This document shows, piece after piece, positions 1 to 12,255 of a stretch of DNA of 64,000 bases. Origin of the DNA: Odiellus spinosus (Eukaryota > Arthropoda > Arachnida > Opiliones > Phalangiidae); contig OY987239.1 of the NCBI GenBank assembly GCA_963920705.1, forward strand, positions 806,001-870,000, written 5' to 3'. The notes beneath the pieces were generated by a model. The model saw only the letters and a program-made list of their open reading frames with translations, made no database searches and was not told the DNA's origin. Within the stretch, counting starts at the first letter, position 1; every line of letters starts with the position of its first letter. A program made the position numbers and the translations under genes.

Positions 1-930
1 AAATGGAAACTTGCGGAAATGGAAACTTGCGGAAATGGAAACTTGCGGAAATGGAAACCTGCGGAAATGGAATCCTGCGGAAATGAAACTTGCGGAAATG
101 GAAACTTGCGGAAATGGAAACTTGCGGAAATGGAAACTTGCGGAAATGGCATCTTGCGGAAATGGAAACTTGCGGAAATGGAAACTTGCGGAAATGGAAA
201 CTTGCGGAAATGGAAACTTGCGGAAATGGAAACTTGCGGAAATGGAAACTTGCGGAAATGGAAACTTGCGGAAATGGAAACTTGCGGAAATGGAAACTTG
301 CGGAAATGGAAACTTGCGGAAATGGAAACTTGCGGAAATGGAAACTTGCGGAAATGGAAACTTGCGGAAATGGAAACTTGCGGAAATGGAAACTTGCGGA
401 AATGGAAACTTGCGGAAATGGAAACTTGCGGAAATGGAAACCTGCGGAAATGGAAACTTGCGGAAATGGAAACCTGCGGAAATGGAAACCTGCGGAAATG
501 GAAACCTGCGGAAATGAAAAACTGCGGAAATGAAAACTTGCGGAAATGGAAACTTGCGGAAATGGAAACTTGCGGAAATGGAAACTTGCAGAAATGGAAA
601 CTTGCGGAAATGGAAACTTGCGGAAATGGAAACTTGCGGAAATGGAAACTTGCGGAAATGGAAACTTGCGGAAATGGAAACTTCCGGAAATGTAAACTTG
701 CGGAAATGGAAATTTGCGGAAATGGAAACTTGCGGAAATGGAAACTTGCGGAAATATAAACCTGCGGAAATGGAAACTTGCCGAAATGGAAACCTGCGGA
801 AATGGAAACCTGCGGAAATGGAAACCTGCGGAAATGAAAAACTGCGGAAATGAAAAACTGCGGAAATGAAAAACTGCGGAAACGAAAAACTGCGGAAATG
901 AAAAACTGCGGGAATGAAAAACTGCGGAAA
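1..930. repeat. 16-bp minisatellite, truncated by window edge
   Basis: About 58 head-to-tail copies of the unit AAATGGAAACTTGCGG. Copies are nearly identical from 1 to about 480 and degrade rightwards, with CCTGCGG and AAAACTGCGG variants after 440 and a final irregular copy near 930. The unit length is not a multiple of three and contains no stop in three frames, so long overlapping open frames appear on the plus strand; they are by-products of the repeat. The array starts before the window. Confidence 0.97.
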
Positions 931-1264
931 AGGGAACCTTACCAAAGTTTCCATCATGGTTTGGTTGCTCTGACGTTACGAAGTGCAAACATCTCTTAGT
1001 TTTAAAAGTAGTTTATATTCTCATGTTCAAGTACAATGACTTGAAAAAAACATTAGGCCTTATGTATTAGATTTTTGGAATTGGTGAGCTTGTGAATCGT
1101 TCAACGAGAAAAAAAACTCTACAACAAACGTGTCTTGAGCAATACGTCTTAGAGTCTGACGATTTTCCATATGGCTTAGTGGCACTGATAAACTTTGACC
1201 TTGAGTGTTAAGTTATATAATAAAACCTTAATTATCGTAAAACTATAATCGAAAAAGTATGTTT
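931..1264. other. 3' flank of IR gene, part of duplicated block
   Basis: No gene is seen. From about 1,080 the sequence resembles 59,195-59,340; both contain the stretch TGTCTTGAGCAATACGTCT. It is the downstream flank of the receptor gene that follows on the minus strand. Confidence 0.6.
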
Positions 1265-3672
1265 TCAAGCGTGAATCATTAGGGAAATTAATTCAATCAT
1301 TGCGAGCAAAATAGAAGAGGCAATTCCGACGATCCAAATTTTGAACACGGGCCAAAGAAAATGCGCTGTTAGTGGAGTAACGGCACTCCATTGGTTTTCT
1401 GGTTGGTACATGTATTTGCGGGACTTGAAACTGTCGATACTCCTCAGCGGAAACAGTTGATCAGTTTCCACAAATCGAGTAGTCCTTGAGAGAAAGGACG
1501 AAACAAAGAATAACATATAAACGTCATAAATAGGGTAGTTGAAATAACCTAAACTAGACTACGCCACTGTAGAAACAGTATAGGTTAACGCAAAGAAAGC
1601 AGTTCTCTGCATGAATGTTAATTTTAAGATTAGATACTATAGTATCTAATCAATGGCTAGCAACGTTTCTGTATATACTGTTATTTAGAATTACTTTTGG
1701 AAACAATAGGATACCTCTCTTATCTTAAATTATAAAGCAGAAAGAGCGGCTAATCTTATCTCGAAAGAAAGAAGTATATTTTAAACTTACAAGTAGTCGA
1801 CTCGTTCCAAAATAGTAGTGGAAAGATTTTTGTTATAAAACAAAAAGACGTAATTTTCATCGTATTTCGTGTCGCTAACGTAAACCGTTTTGTCGTTCTC
1901 TCTCAGTTTGTTTCCGATGTAAATAAGGTACGCGTTCAAGTATGGACCGTACATAAAGTGGGCGTATTTTCCGTTCCAAGCCGTTTTGCCCGCGTTGTAA
2001 TAATCGTCGTAGAAGATGTCTAATTTTCTTTGCTCGATAGCTTGTCGCAATAACTGGTATTCGCTTCTTGGATTTTCCTAAATATTATCAAAAGATATTG
2101 AAACACCCAAATATTACGAATATTACTAATTGATTCGGCTTATTTAAACGATAAGGAATCGATAAAAAAGTCACTCGTTGTTAGGTTCGATTCTCCCTTT
2201 AATTTATAAAGACTATGAACAAACCTGGCGTGCGTACATAAGCGTCCTCTAATGGCAAATGGAGGTTAAAGTAATAAGAAACAAAGCCCAAGTGCACGTC
2301 TGCCAAAAAGGTTTTCATAGTTATTACTTTTGCCATTGTTCGCAGTTAGGGGGCGCTTATGAATGCCAGGTTTTATTATTCATCTTATTTATTAAAAGAG
2401 GCGATTCTGACTCTAGGATTGGTCGATTTGCGTAATACACTCACACGGATTGATTGAGAAACCGCACAGGGTCTCCACGATAGTGGAATAACGTCTTTTC
2501 TTTTGACGAGATCATTGATGCTGTTTATCTTTGGATTCGTCGAAACAAGTAGTCCTCCCTTTAGGTTAGAGGAGTAACATTTCATGAGAAAAGTAGATGC
2601 TATAAACCATCCCAAGATCAGAAATCGCACCCGAGTTATTAATGTTTCCAATTCTTGCGCTAAAATGAATTAGTATAAAATAAACTTATTTCAATAAGAG
2701 CGCTTCTCGAAAACAGCGCTGTCCCAAGAACCCCGCTACTAGACAGCGCCAGTTGGTGAATTAAGCCTCTCCTTTGTGGCGCTGTTTTAGCCACATTGAA
2801 TATTTTCACCAGTAAAATACCCTGGATGATTATTGGTCAAACTATTTTCTAACCGTTTTGTAAAAGATCGGCTGTGAAGTTACCATATGTACGAGAGAGA
2901 GTGCGAAACGTATTTCTTGATGCTCCAAACGCGATCCTTCGTGGCGTCTTTAATTCCGGGGAGTGAGAAAGACAATGCAATGATAGAAACATTAATCGCT
3001 ATCCAGACGTAGTCGTTCAGACCAAGTATGTCTAAATACTCCGAAGGTCTGCTATCCGGGCTCAGCGGAGTTACGATGACGAAATAACCCGATTGTACCG
3101 AAGGCGAAACGTGGAATTGTTTAAAATTTATCTCAAAAGCGTAACTTAAAAAACATACGGTGTCCACGATCTTTTGATAAAGATAAAACAAAATGACAAA
3201 GTTCATTAGAGAAAACACGAAATTTTACGGAGTTCATTATACCTTTAAGTATAACCCAAAGTTTAATCTAGTGTCTCGCGGAAAAAATATATATTTTTTT
3301 AATATATATATTACAACATGTATAAGATTGTGGTAACATTTGGTTGAAACGAAAGTCTTTTCCACACACTACATACTACATCCAAGTACACTATAGTAGC
3401 CTACATCCCCTAGGGGGTGTGGTTAAAAACTACTAATGGCTGTATAGTAATAGTGTGTAGGTATAGTATTTATTTACAACAATTCAGTAGACGCGTTAGC
3501 GTTTAATGTTATGGGCCGATCGTCATGTGTATTGCAATTTATTGACATACGGTAATGAACACTTACACCATTAGTAATTCCTTCATATATTGAATTTCCT
3601 ATATTTTGTGGGCGTTGTTTCCCAATTTTTTCAAGCATATCACCGACGTCTTCGACGTGCATTAATTTCACC
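1265..3672 (-). CDS. Ionotropic receptor (IR) gene, 3' five exons, 5' part not found
   Basis: Divergent insect ionotropic receptor: a ligand-gated channel-type chemoreceptor of sensory neurons, related to ionotropic glutamate receptors. Exons on the minus strand, by eye: 3,672-3,567 (end of ligand-binding lobe S1), about 3,170-2,884 (S1 end and first membrane segment, YVWIAINVSIIALSFSL), about 2,660-2,446 (second membrane segment ending YSSNLKG, the IR equivalent of the glutamate-receptor SYTANL motif), 2,087-1,793 (lobe S2), and 1,492-1,265 (last membrane segment, IWIVGIASSILLAMIEL, then stop). Donors GTAAGT (3,566), GTGAGT (2,445) and GTAAGT (1,792) are textbook. The junction between the membrane-1 exon (donor GTAACT, 2,883) and the next exon is out of phase by one base as I read it, so the gene may carry an indel or I have misplaced that junction. 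N-terminal exons were not found between 3.7 and 12 kb. The same intron positions occur in the plus-strand IR at 12-19 kb. Confidence 0.75.
2221..2373. mobile_element. Small MITE in an IR intron
   Basis: Inverted ends AAACCTGGCGTGCGTACATA on the left and the complementary ATGAATGCCAGGTTT on the right, about 150 bp with no coding capacity. It lies in the intron between the second-membrane-segment exon and the S2 exon of the minus-strand receptor. No clear target duplication was found. Confidence 0.6.
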
Positions 3673-3874
3673 CTTTAAAATGACATTTGGTTTAGGTTAG
3701 GTTAAGAATTACACTAAGAATGCGTAAGACCATTGAAAACTTTCTGCGAAGAAACTCGTTTAAGATTAAGCCCAACTTTTTTCACTTTCTTCAATAACCT
3801 ATCAGATATACTTCGATATGAAAGCATTTGTGGCGTGCTTCTAATCTGTTTCTTGATTTCTGTCTAAGTTCTAT

Positions 3875-4184
3875 CAAGAATAGATTCAACACAAGAATAT
3901 CGAACCGTACGCTATACCTCTGGTGTAACACAAGTTTCGAGCGGGTGGAGCTTACTAGATTTGACGTTATATGCGTTATGATTTTCACCCTATCACGAGC
4001 TTTCGAGGTCCGCGACAGAGAGCTAGCTCTGCCGGCAGCGCCTATCCCCGCAGCCTGATATCCTCCCCCCCGCACTTATCGTAGAAAACAGCCAACCGCT
4101 TCCTGCGCACGTGACATGAGGCGCGGCGTAAGACCTCCGTAAACTCCATCCGCTCATCCATATTCTTGTGTTGAATCTATTCTG
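3875..4184. mobile_element. hAT-like MITE with 8-bp target duplication
   Basis: 310 bp with ends CAAGAATAGATTCAACACAA and TTGTGTTGAATCTATTCTG. It is flanked by AGTTCTAT (3,867-3,874) and GGTTCTAT (4,185-4,192), an 8-bp duplication with one mismatch. The paralogous block near 60,240 has the empty site (AAGTTCTATAGAGAG). An 8-bp duplication and a CAAGA start fit the hAT superfamily. Open frames inside are short and without support. Confidence 0.8.
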
Positions 4185-4717
4185 GGTTCTATAGAGAGAT
4201 TAAACATTCCTAGTGGAATTTTCTATCGTGTTCTTGACCTTGTATCGATTTGGTTTTATTTTCCGCGAATATTTTAATATGGTTGACTCACGTGACATTC
4301 TTTATGTTGAGTAAGATGAACTGCTGTACTGCAAAGTAGGCGAAAAAACTAGGTGTAAACTTCCCATTTAACCATGATTGCGCTAAATTGGCTTCCCAGC
4401 TTTTCTTCTGTAATATAAAGTTAATTTTCTTTAAAGAGAGAATTTAGCCATGTGTTTTTTTATCGATTACGAAGAAATTCAGAATCTTCGTGAATTTATC
4501 TAAGCCTATTTTATTTTTTATTTTTTTACTGGTGGATTACGATTATTTACACGACAAGGAATCGATAAAAAATCACTCGTTGTTAGGTTGCATTCTATGT
4601 TTCAGCCTTTTCAAACTTTATGGGACATTATAACAACTTTCATTCATTGGCATATTGATGCGTCTTAGATTTGATGATCATTAGCAAATAAACACAATGA
4701 CATTTCACTGTAACCAG

Positions 4718-5256
4718 GTTGCCACAGGTCAGGGAAAACAGGGAAAAGTCGGGGAATTTCAAAATGAACCAAAAAAGTTAGGGGAAAGTCAGATAATTTT
4801 AAGCTATTTTAAAAAGTCAGAAAAGTCAGGGAATTTTAAGATATTTTAAAAAGTCAGGGAATTTTAAGATATTTTAAAAAGTCAGGGAATTTTAAGATAT
4901 TTTAAAAAGTCAGGGAATTTTAAGATATTTTAAAAAGTCAGGGAATTTTAAGATATTTTAAAAAGTCAGGGAATTTTAAGATATTTTAAAAAGTCAGGGA
5001 AAAGTCAGGGAATTTTAAGATCTCTTAAGAGCCAGGAAATTACAATCATTATCCGCGAAAAAGATTTGAAGCTGGCCGTGCCAGTTGTATAGATTAGAAC
5101 ACAGATATGCGTGCAAAATGTTTGGCGAACGCGATTATGTAAAAAGTAAAAGGTTAAAAATTGGGTAGGGTATTAGCTGAAACGGTCATTGAAAATCGTT
5201 GGAAAAGGTCAGGGAAAACCGGGAAAAGTCAGGGAATTTCAAACTGGCAACCCTGG
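4718..5256. mobile_element. GTCAGGGAA-type non-autonomous element with 28-bp tandem repeats
   Basis: Ends are related to GGTTGCCA on the left (4,729) and TGGCAACC on the right (5,243). The body is built from GTCAGGGAA motifs. Between about 4,805 and 5,000 a 28-bp unit (GTCAGGGAATTTTAAGATAT plus eight more bases) repeats about seven times. Relatives occur at 7,905-8,195 and 13,013-13,270. No coding sequence. Confidence 0.75.
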
Positions 5257-6075
5257 AAATATATGGAACTTACAAGTGCAAAAATTATTCGAAGTTGAGT
5301 TTCCAACTGAGACATTTTTGCATGACTACTCGCGAATAACTAGTACCTAGTGGAAAATCATTTGAACTGGCTCGCGAATTGATTGGTGTAGGACCAACGC
5401 AGTTATATTACTTCTTTCCAGGCACCTTTTAGTTTATTAGTCGTTTCGAAATAATGAAACCAAATGGATTTTCAGTAGGAATTAGCTTAAGCGAATGATA
5501 AAGCGGTAGAGAAATATATCCACGCTGAAACTAAACGTTGCTTTTTTATTAGGAAAAAATGATTACTTCTTGTACTTAGAATAATTAGGGGCATTGTTTT
5601 TGGAAGCATTATACGTGCCGTCGAAAATGAAAGTTGTTATTCCGAACGTATTGCTTTTCTTTACATGAGAATGAAACCTAACGTGTTTTTTTTTATCGAT
5701 TCCTCGTCTTTTAAATATGTCTAACTGACCAATTTGCGAAAAAAATTAAACTTACCCGGAAAATAGACTTATCAATGTATTATCAATGAGACTTACAATA
5801 AGGTTGGTCGATAATTATCGATGGAAAATTATCGAATTAAATAAAAATATCTGAATTCTAGTTTAATTTTATATTAATTCAAATCAATATTATGATACAA
5901 TATAAATTACAACATAATTGCTATTCAAAGCAAAATGAATTTTATAACATTCATTTTTTTTTTAATTTCGTAATACCGTCCTGTAGAAGGTTTGATAGAT
6001 TTTCAAACTAACAGATTAACTTGACTGAGTTAAAGTTAATATATGATATCTTTCATATAAAAATTATTAACTATT
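5257..6075. other. AT-rich intergenic sequence
   Basis: No gene or clear element. It holds a TTTTTTTATCGATTCCT motif at about 5,690, in opposite orientation to the dispersed AAGGAATCGATAAAAA motif at 2,155, 4,558, 16,163 and 60,608. Confidence 0.5.
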
Positions 6076-6540
6076 AGAGCTCGGATATCCCTTTATCTTG
6101 AGATATTTTATTTTCGGATAAATTGTTTGTAACTAAAACAATGAAATTTCTATATTCGTATAATTGTTTCGCGTCAACGATTTACCTACAAATTACTCGT
6201 TTTCAAACGTATAACGATGGATAAGAAACATTCCCGTTTCCAGAATTAGTTTAAAATATAAGAAAAATATTTCAAATATACTTTTAATTCGAAGAATACA
6301 AACAAAACGGATCATCTTTTTATTCGTTATTTTCACGAATATAAATTTTGAATTTTTTATCCGTACGTATAACTCGGATAATATTCTAAGATAGGGCCAT
6401 TTGTAAATAAAAACGGATATGGATTACGTTTTTAGAGTTAACTCGAATGAAAAATAGTCTTTGTAATCAAACAGATAATGTACATCAGAATTTAGTGGAT
6501 TTTATTCCAATTAGTAAAAATTATACGAATTCCGAGCTCT
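6076..6540. mobile_element. MITE family E, copy 1
   Basis: 465 bp bounded by AGAGCTCGGA at the left and TCCGAGCTCT at the right. The interior is similar to 18,910-19,585 (same orientation) and to 20,036-20,310 (inverted). It is rich in Cg-containing TTCGTATA motifs and non-coding. Confidence 0.75.
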
Positions 6541-7441
6541 AGTTCTATAAACTGATTATGATAATCTCTTTAAGCGTGGAGGGGGCCAGCAGTGTGGTAA
6601 AATCTCTTGTATAATTTTTGTCGGTGTACAAGCCTACACATCTCTCATATTGACTATCCCATCAATCCAATGAAAACAAAAAAACTTAATTATAATATTG
6701 TTTGCAAGCTCGGTCAACGAATAAAATATAGAAATATATATATGAAGTTTATATTATTTTAGGCTAAAACGAAATAGAAACATTGTTTCGAGTCTGAAGT
6801 TTGATCATTATTCTCAATACAAACTTTGTCTTTATTATATTTCGAAAGTTTAGTTTTAACACGGGAAAATTTGAAACACCACATTTTCAAATATAATGCA
6901 TTGTTTTCTAATAGAGCTTTATTTCTGATACACGCCCATGTAATTACATTGTAAATCTATCTGAATACAATGAATATTTGCCAAAGTCGTTGAAATTATT
7001 TAATGTTTGTGCTGCCGTTAATATTATATTTTAATGGTTATAAGCATTTGGGAATAGTTAATGTTTTAAATGTATCGTATAATGCACGCGTATAATGTCA
7101 TCTCGACGCAATCGGACAGATCAGTAGCGTTGGATTCGTTCACCAATCGAAGTGTTTCAAGTTTGTAAAAAATTTAGTTTTTGGATAAGATCTTCTTATT
7201 TATAAAACTATTTTATCCGATTAATAATTTTCTTAAATTTCGATTATTAAATTCTCAGTTAGGAAATCAAAATTTAAAAACTTTGAAAATAATAAAATTT
7301 AATCTTATAGGCTTGATTTTAATTAATATTCTTCAAATTTTAACTCAATAAGATTTTTTTTACTTTTTTTATTTAGACAAAATTGAATTTTCTTTTAATT
7401 TAAGCAATATTTCGAATGTGTATCTTCGAGATAAATGCAAC
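6541..7441. other. AT-rich intergenic sequence
   Basis: No gene seen. Parts around 6,840-7,260 resemble 19,640-20,050 downstream of the second copy of MITE family E, so the duplicated block is larger than the MITE itself. Confidence 0.5.
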
Positions 7442-7684
7442 CATGGGCCAAGAAACGATAAAACCAGGACGTGACTCTTCCCTGTTTGAGGGAATAAAAT
7501 TCTCGGTCGGCCAAAAAAACAGCTTGTGACGTCATATGACGTCACTTTGCTCCCAAGACGCCATAGCTTTGACTGTACAAACTTGATCCCAAAAAACGCG
7601 TCATCACGGTACGGTGATGACGTAGCCTGTTTCTTTTAGTAGACGCTAGAGTCATGTCCTGGATTTATCGTTTCTTGGCCCATG
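7442..7684. mobile_element. Palindromic MITE with 7-bp target duplication
   Basis: 243 bp with terminal inverted repeats starting CATGGGCCAAGAAACGATAA and ending TTATCGTTTCTTGGCCCATG. Flanked on both sides by ATGCAAC (7,435-7,441 and 7,685-7,691). A 7-bp duplication with CA...TG ends is shared with the elements at 10,407 and 12,670. It suggests a P-like or hAT-like parent; none is present here. Confidence 0.85.
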
Positions 7685-7904
7685 ATGCAACTGCTATCCA
7701 AATATGCAATCTAGTTTTTGTTTAATTACTTTCGGTTTCTTCTGAGCGATTTTCTTTGCCAAAAGAATTTCGCAAGAAACGCGGAAACCTGCATGAAACG
7801 ACTTTCTAGATTAAGTACTTTATTTAAAACAGACCGCTCGAAAGCGACCTTATTACTTGTGTAAGAATACTCGAGATAGCCACGTGATCGTATTCACAGG
7901 GTTA

Positions 7905-8195
7905 ATTGCCACAGGTCAGGGAAAACAGGGAATTAGGGAAAAGTCAGGGAATTTGAAAATAAACGAAAAAGGTCAGGGAAATGTCAGGGATTTTTAAGAT
8001 ATTTTAAAAAGTCAGGGAATTTGAAGATCTTTCAAGAAGCCACGAAATTGAAAATATTTATTTTTAAGTATTATAAAAGGTTAAAACTTGGATAATATTA
8101 GCTGAAACGGTCAGGGAAAATCGTTGGGAAAGGTCAAGGAAAAACCTGGAAAAGTCAGGGAATTTGAACCTGAAAAAACTATGGCAACCTTGATT
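7905..8195. mobile_element. GTCAGGGAA-type element, second copy
   Basis: Begins AATTGCCACAGGTCAGGGAA and ends near TATGGCAACC, the same end signature as 4,718-5,256 but with fewer tandem units. Non-coding. Confidence 0.7.
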
Positions 8196-8321
8196 GATAA
8201 CGTGGTATTGCCGCAAATTTTTATTTTTATTTTTTTTTTGTTTTTTTTTTATTCAAGATGATGAATTTTAACTCTTTCAATACAGATAGGGATTTTCTTC
8301 CATTAATGTTTTAAACGCCAT

Positions 8322-8558
8322 CAAAAGTCTATAATTTCATTCCATAGAAGTAAACAACGCCCCGTAGCTTAATACTATCAGCAATGATTGATGTGAATGT
8401 ACCGACAGATTCCGATTCGAGACACTCTAGCGGCCCCAGAGTGTTGGCTAGTTTTAAATGATGGGCTATGATGTAAAACTGGACCTTTGCTGATAGTGTT
8501 AAGCTATGGGGCGTAGTTTACTTTTATGGAATGAAGAGATAGACTTTTGATACCATAT
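8322..8558. mobile_element. MITE family G, copy 1
   Basis: Inverted repeats running from ATCAAAAGTCTAT through AAGTAAACAACGCCCCGTAG to the complementary right end TATGGGGCGTAGTTTACTTT. A second copy at 16,785-17,111 shares the AAGTAAACAACGCC and GTAGCTTAATA segments and the TTTGCTGAT stretch. Non-coding. Confidence 0.75.
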
Positions 8559-8899
8559 ATATGTTTTTTTAATGCTTTTTATAGCTATAGCGTCTAGATT
8601 ATGTCGACATAAAAATTTGAATTTCGCTTTAGCGTAAGTTGATTTTGTGCAATCCATATCCGTAGTGAGTGATCATGATATTTATTTTAAAACAGTCTTT
8701 GTCACATTACTCTCAAAAAAGTATTGATACTCTCTTGAGTGGAGTATTTATAAATTATGATGTGCTTTCCTTTTCGCAATATATCTTAATGAATCTATCA
8801 AATGTTAGGTACGTTCACATTCCAAAATATTTTGTTACTTTTATTAATTTAATGTTTCTGGCTATCTCTATCTTTAAAAGGTTAGTACCCCATCTTTCT

Positions 8900-9450
8900 A
8901 TTTATTTTATATGTAGAGCAGGAATTCGTATATTTTTTGTTCGTGGGGGATTGAGCTGGGTTTTAGGACAAAAGACCCGGGGATGAAGATTGACAGCTCC
9001 CTCTCTACTGAGTTGAGGCGCATATTGCATTCGCGGACAACGTCTAGCCGTGGAGCGGGTGAAACTTCTCCGCGGGCTTTGCTCTGTCTTAAAGATGGGG
9101 TGCAACTCTATGTGAGTGCGGCTCCGGCTTATCTATCAACATTGGATAGATGTTGAGGCGGATTTAGCAGTTGTGCCGAAGGGGCATTCCACTGTCGGCT
9201 CTCTAGGTCTTTTGTTAACCTACCCCTCACCGAATCGAGCGCACAGTCAACCTCATTGTGGGTTTGGTTGGTTCTCTCTGTACTTGCGGCCCGCTGTCCA
9301 TGGCTGTAGATCCGCTAGTATTGACCTTCTCGGTCCTGGACGCGGTCCTGGACCCGCTGATGAACTGACGGCGGATAAGCGCTGGTGTGTGCAAAACGGC
9401 ACAGCGCTCTATAAATGTCAAACTGAGTTACTACCATAAAAGAGGAGGAG
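8900..9450. other. GC-rich island of unknown nature
   Basis: A markedly GC- and CpG-rich block within AT-rich surroundings, open in several overlapping frames on both strands but with no frame I recognise and no splice pattern. It contains a local repeat GGTCCTGGACGCGGTCCTGGA around 9,331-9,351. It could be an exon, a retro-element fragment or a CpG-rich promoter; I cannot tell. Confidence 0.4.
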
Positions 9451-10399
9451 CTTACTTAGGGAATGTTGCCTTCGGCGTAATTAGCTACGACATTCTTGTC
9501 AGTGCATGGTCATAAATAAGGAAATGAGACTTTTTCGCTGTTAAGATATCCGTGTGTCTGTTTATCGCGTTTGCAATTTCCTTGCCACGTAGAAAATAAT
9601 AATAGCCAATAGCCCTTACAACACTCAGGACTATCTTGGGAGAACAAAACTAAACAAATTGGTACCAAGTCAACTTCAAAGTTTATAAAACACGTTACCA
9701 ATGGCCGGATTGCTCTAAAAATACCTGCCACATCACAGTCTGGAAGCGTATGAGGTTATCTAGTTTTTTAGAAAACAATAAACCATTGAACAATACCCCC
9801 TAAACGGTTCTTCTGTAGTTATTTTCCCCGGAAAATCTAATTTACAGTAAAAATGACTTTGGGCAGGGCTGTCCATAAGTGTTTTTGCATATTAGCTTCA
9901 ATATATTCGCTGAGAATGTTAATTAAAAGCTTTAACAAGAGCTGAGAGACCCATCTAGAATGCTTTTCTCGATGCAAAGTGATATTACTTGCGATTATAT
10001 AGAATAATAGAACTTCAGAATGGTTAATCCCGGCTGGTGTTCAGGCGTACCTGATGCTATATGAGATATGCGAAATGTCAGCATCGGCGTTCAAGTTTAT
10101 GTTCAAGGTTTATGTTAAAGTCAACGTGGTACGGGGTGTTGATCTTACCCTGGCAGATACCTCTCAGATAGATTTGTCAACGGGCCATAATTATTATAAA
10201 ATAACCTTTGAAACGGATAAAAGAGCCGTTAAAATGCACCCATTTGTATTGAAGATGTTCCCTTTTTCCAAGGTTGGTTTAAAGTATAGGATTTTCTATA
10301 CTTTTGTCAGCCTTGAAACTAACAAAAAGAACCGTTAAATAGAACCCGTTTCTACGTAGGACGTTGCCTTTTTTCAAGGTTGATACGAGGTCAGAATAT
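9451..10399. other. Intergenic sequence, no feature recognised
   Basis: One plus-strand open stretch (about 10,054-10,338) is not matched to anything I know and lacks convincing splice sites. The rest shows no repeat or gene signal. Confidence 0.4.
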
Positions 10400-10406
10400 C
10401 GTCTAC

Positions 10407-10729
10407 CAGAAGCCGATGAAACCCCCCTTTAAAGTTTATTACTCCCCGGTCTTGTCTACCCCTCTCTGTTTGGATTATTTTCAAAAAGCGCGATTCGTAC
10501 GCCTCCTAACGGTAGATATTTTCGGAGCGGGAGTTCGTCTAGCCGCCTTGGAGTTCGTCAAAAAAACATAGTCGTTTGTGGAGAGAGAGAATTTCCAATT
10601 TTCCGTAGACAGGGGTTATGAATCAGGACCCCTCCGATCTCGTAAAATTGGGAATTTTACCCTTAAAAGAGGAGCGCTATATGAAACATTAAAGTAGTAG
10701 ACTTCAAAGGAGGGTTTCATCGGCTTCTG
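10407..10729. mobile_element. MITE family H, copy 1, with 7-bp duplication
   Basis: 323 bp, ends CAGAAGCCGATGAAACCC and GGGTTTCATCGGCTTCTG. Direct 7-bp flanks CGTCTAC at 10,400-10,406 and 10,730-10,736. The interior matches 17,116-17,400 (shared TACGCCTCCTAACGGTAGAT). Non-coding. Confidence 0.88.
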
Positions 10730-10736
10730 CGTCTAC

Positions 10737-12255
10737 CGAGAGAACTTGCTACCAATTTCTTTTGGGGGTTGTAGACAAAGTGAGTGTTGGTCACTACACC
10801 CTGTATAATTCTTATTTTTGGTTTTTACGCGTGAAAATTAAACTTTAATATTTGTTGTTATATTGATCTGTAAGTAATATTTTATTAACTGTTATAGCGT
10901 TGTTTATATATCACCGCGATCATATCCCAAACCAGGATATCCAGCGATGCTAGCTTTGTATGAGGGAGTAAGTATTGAAATTTAATTATCTTAGAAAACT
11001 AAATGACAATATGGAGGAAATATACAAAGGGAGAGCAAGACGTAGCGAAATGTTAAGGAAAATTTTGTCCTATTTTCCAAATTATTGATTTTACAATAGT
11101 ACTCTTTTTTTTAGTATAAATCAGTTTACAATAAATTGTGACGAAGTAGAGTTATTATTGTATTAGTACTTTAAAGTTAGTTAGGGGCATTGAACAGAGT
11201 TCAATGTTAATTTATTGTCATCGGGTTCATTTGATAATAAAAGTACAAAGCACCGACAATGGATTAAATTGAAGATCCATTTCATGGTTAAGGAAGATAT
11301 TGATCAACTAGGGGTCCATTTGATCGACAAAAACGAACCAGCGGGTTGTCCTTTAGTATTGTTTAAGTCATTTTGTCAGAACACTAGGATTTACGAAACT
11401 GAAACATTAACATATCTAATTTCTTCTTTGCTACTAAACAAGGCCGGATTATGCGATTTGACGGCCGGGGGCAAACATTATACGCGCCCCCTAACTTAAA
11501 AATCCAACAGTGATCACGCCATCACTCGGGGAAAAGACTTTAATTCATCGTGCCCCCTCAATAGCTTCGCACCCAGAAATCATTTCAAATTCAATAAATA
11601 AAGTCAAGTTTTCCCAAATTTTAGTAAAATAATCGCTCGGATTTGGGTATCGCCTCCTTTGCCCCCCTTAATAATGAAGCTTTTTACACACCAGTAATAC
11701 GTTATTCATTATCGGTTCCCTCTGGTATAAAATGACCAGAATCGATGCTGCTTAATCTAACACTTTTCAATACATCGCAGTTTGATCTTCCAAACAACTT
11801 TTCCTATGGAACAAAAAATGATTACGTTAAGAGCACTGGGAGTCCCACGTTTTTAGGAGAACAGTTAACTATAGTAGAAATAAGTACATTCCCTTGTCCT
11901 TATTCTCTGTGTCGTCACACCAAATGTGAGCATACGCGAATAGACGAAATCGAAATTGAAGAGGAACTTGCAGGAGCAGGGCGCCATCTGTTAAGAGATG
12001 TCCCTATCGTAGTTCCCATTCTGATCCTATTCTGATTGGTTAAGTTATGGCGAGAGAGACAAACTAGGCGGTAATCCCTCCCCTCAAGCTTCGAGACATT
12101 TCCCATAGCAACGGGTGTAATACGTAGATTGGTACGAGAGCGAGAGATAGTGTCGATAATTCATCATTATATTTGTACCTCAATGGCCGTAGCCCCTTGA
12201 AGTTTATGTGTATGGAAATTTCGAAATCGTCATTTAAAACCATAAAATTTTGCAG
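10737..12255. other. Intergenic sequence with one MITE remnant
   Basis: Mostly unassigned. About 11,985-12,195 resembles 14,335-14,560: both contain TGTTAAGAGATGTC, GTAGTTCCCATTCTGAT and ATTCATCATTATATTTG, and end in CAATGGCC(G/A)TAGCCCC. This is a dispersed MITE family (I). Open stretches at 11,215-11,499 and 11,745-12,035 could be receptor 5' exons, but nothing in them is diagnostic. Confidence 0.5.

Larger units (their letters stand above)
1075..4600. repeat. Segmental duplication, copy 1 (partner 59,190-60,620)
   Basis: The IR gene and its flanks recur in the same orientation at 59,190-60,620, where the middle of the gene is deleted. Similarity continues upstream of the gene: the stretch ACATTCCTAGTGGAAT occurs at about 4,205 and 60,260. 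In copy 1 this upstream part is split by a hAT-like MITE (3,875-4,184) that is absent from copy 2. Confidence 0.75.

Noticed and set aside
11..853. Long overlapping open frames (repeated METCGNGNLRKWKLAE) on the plus strand
   Set aside because: They are read-outs of a 16-bp minisatellite that lacks stops in all three frames; the unit is not a multiple of three and frames are interchangeable.
11215..12035. Open stretches as 5' exons of the plus-strand IR
   Set aside because: No diagnostic receptor motif and no matching exon in the other IR gene; left unassigned.
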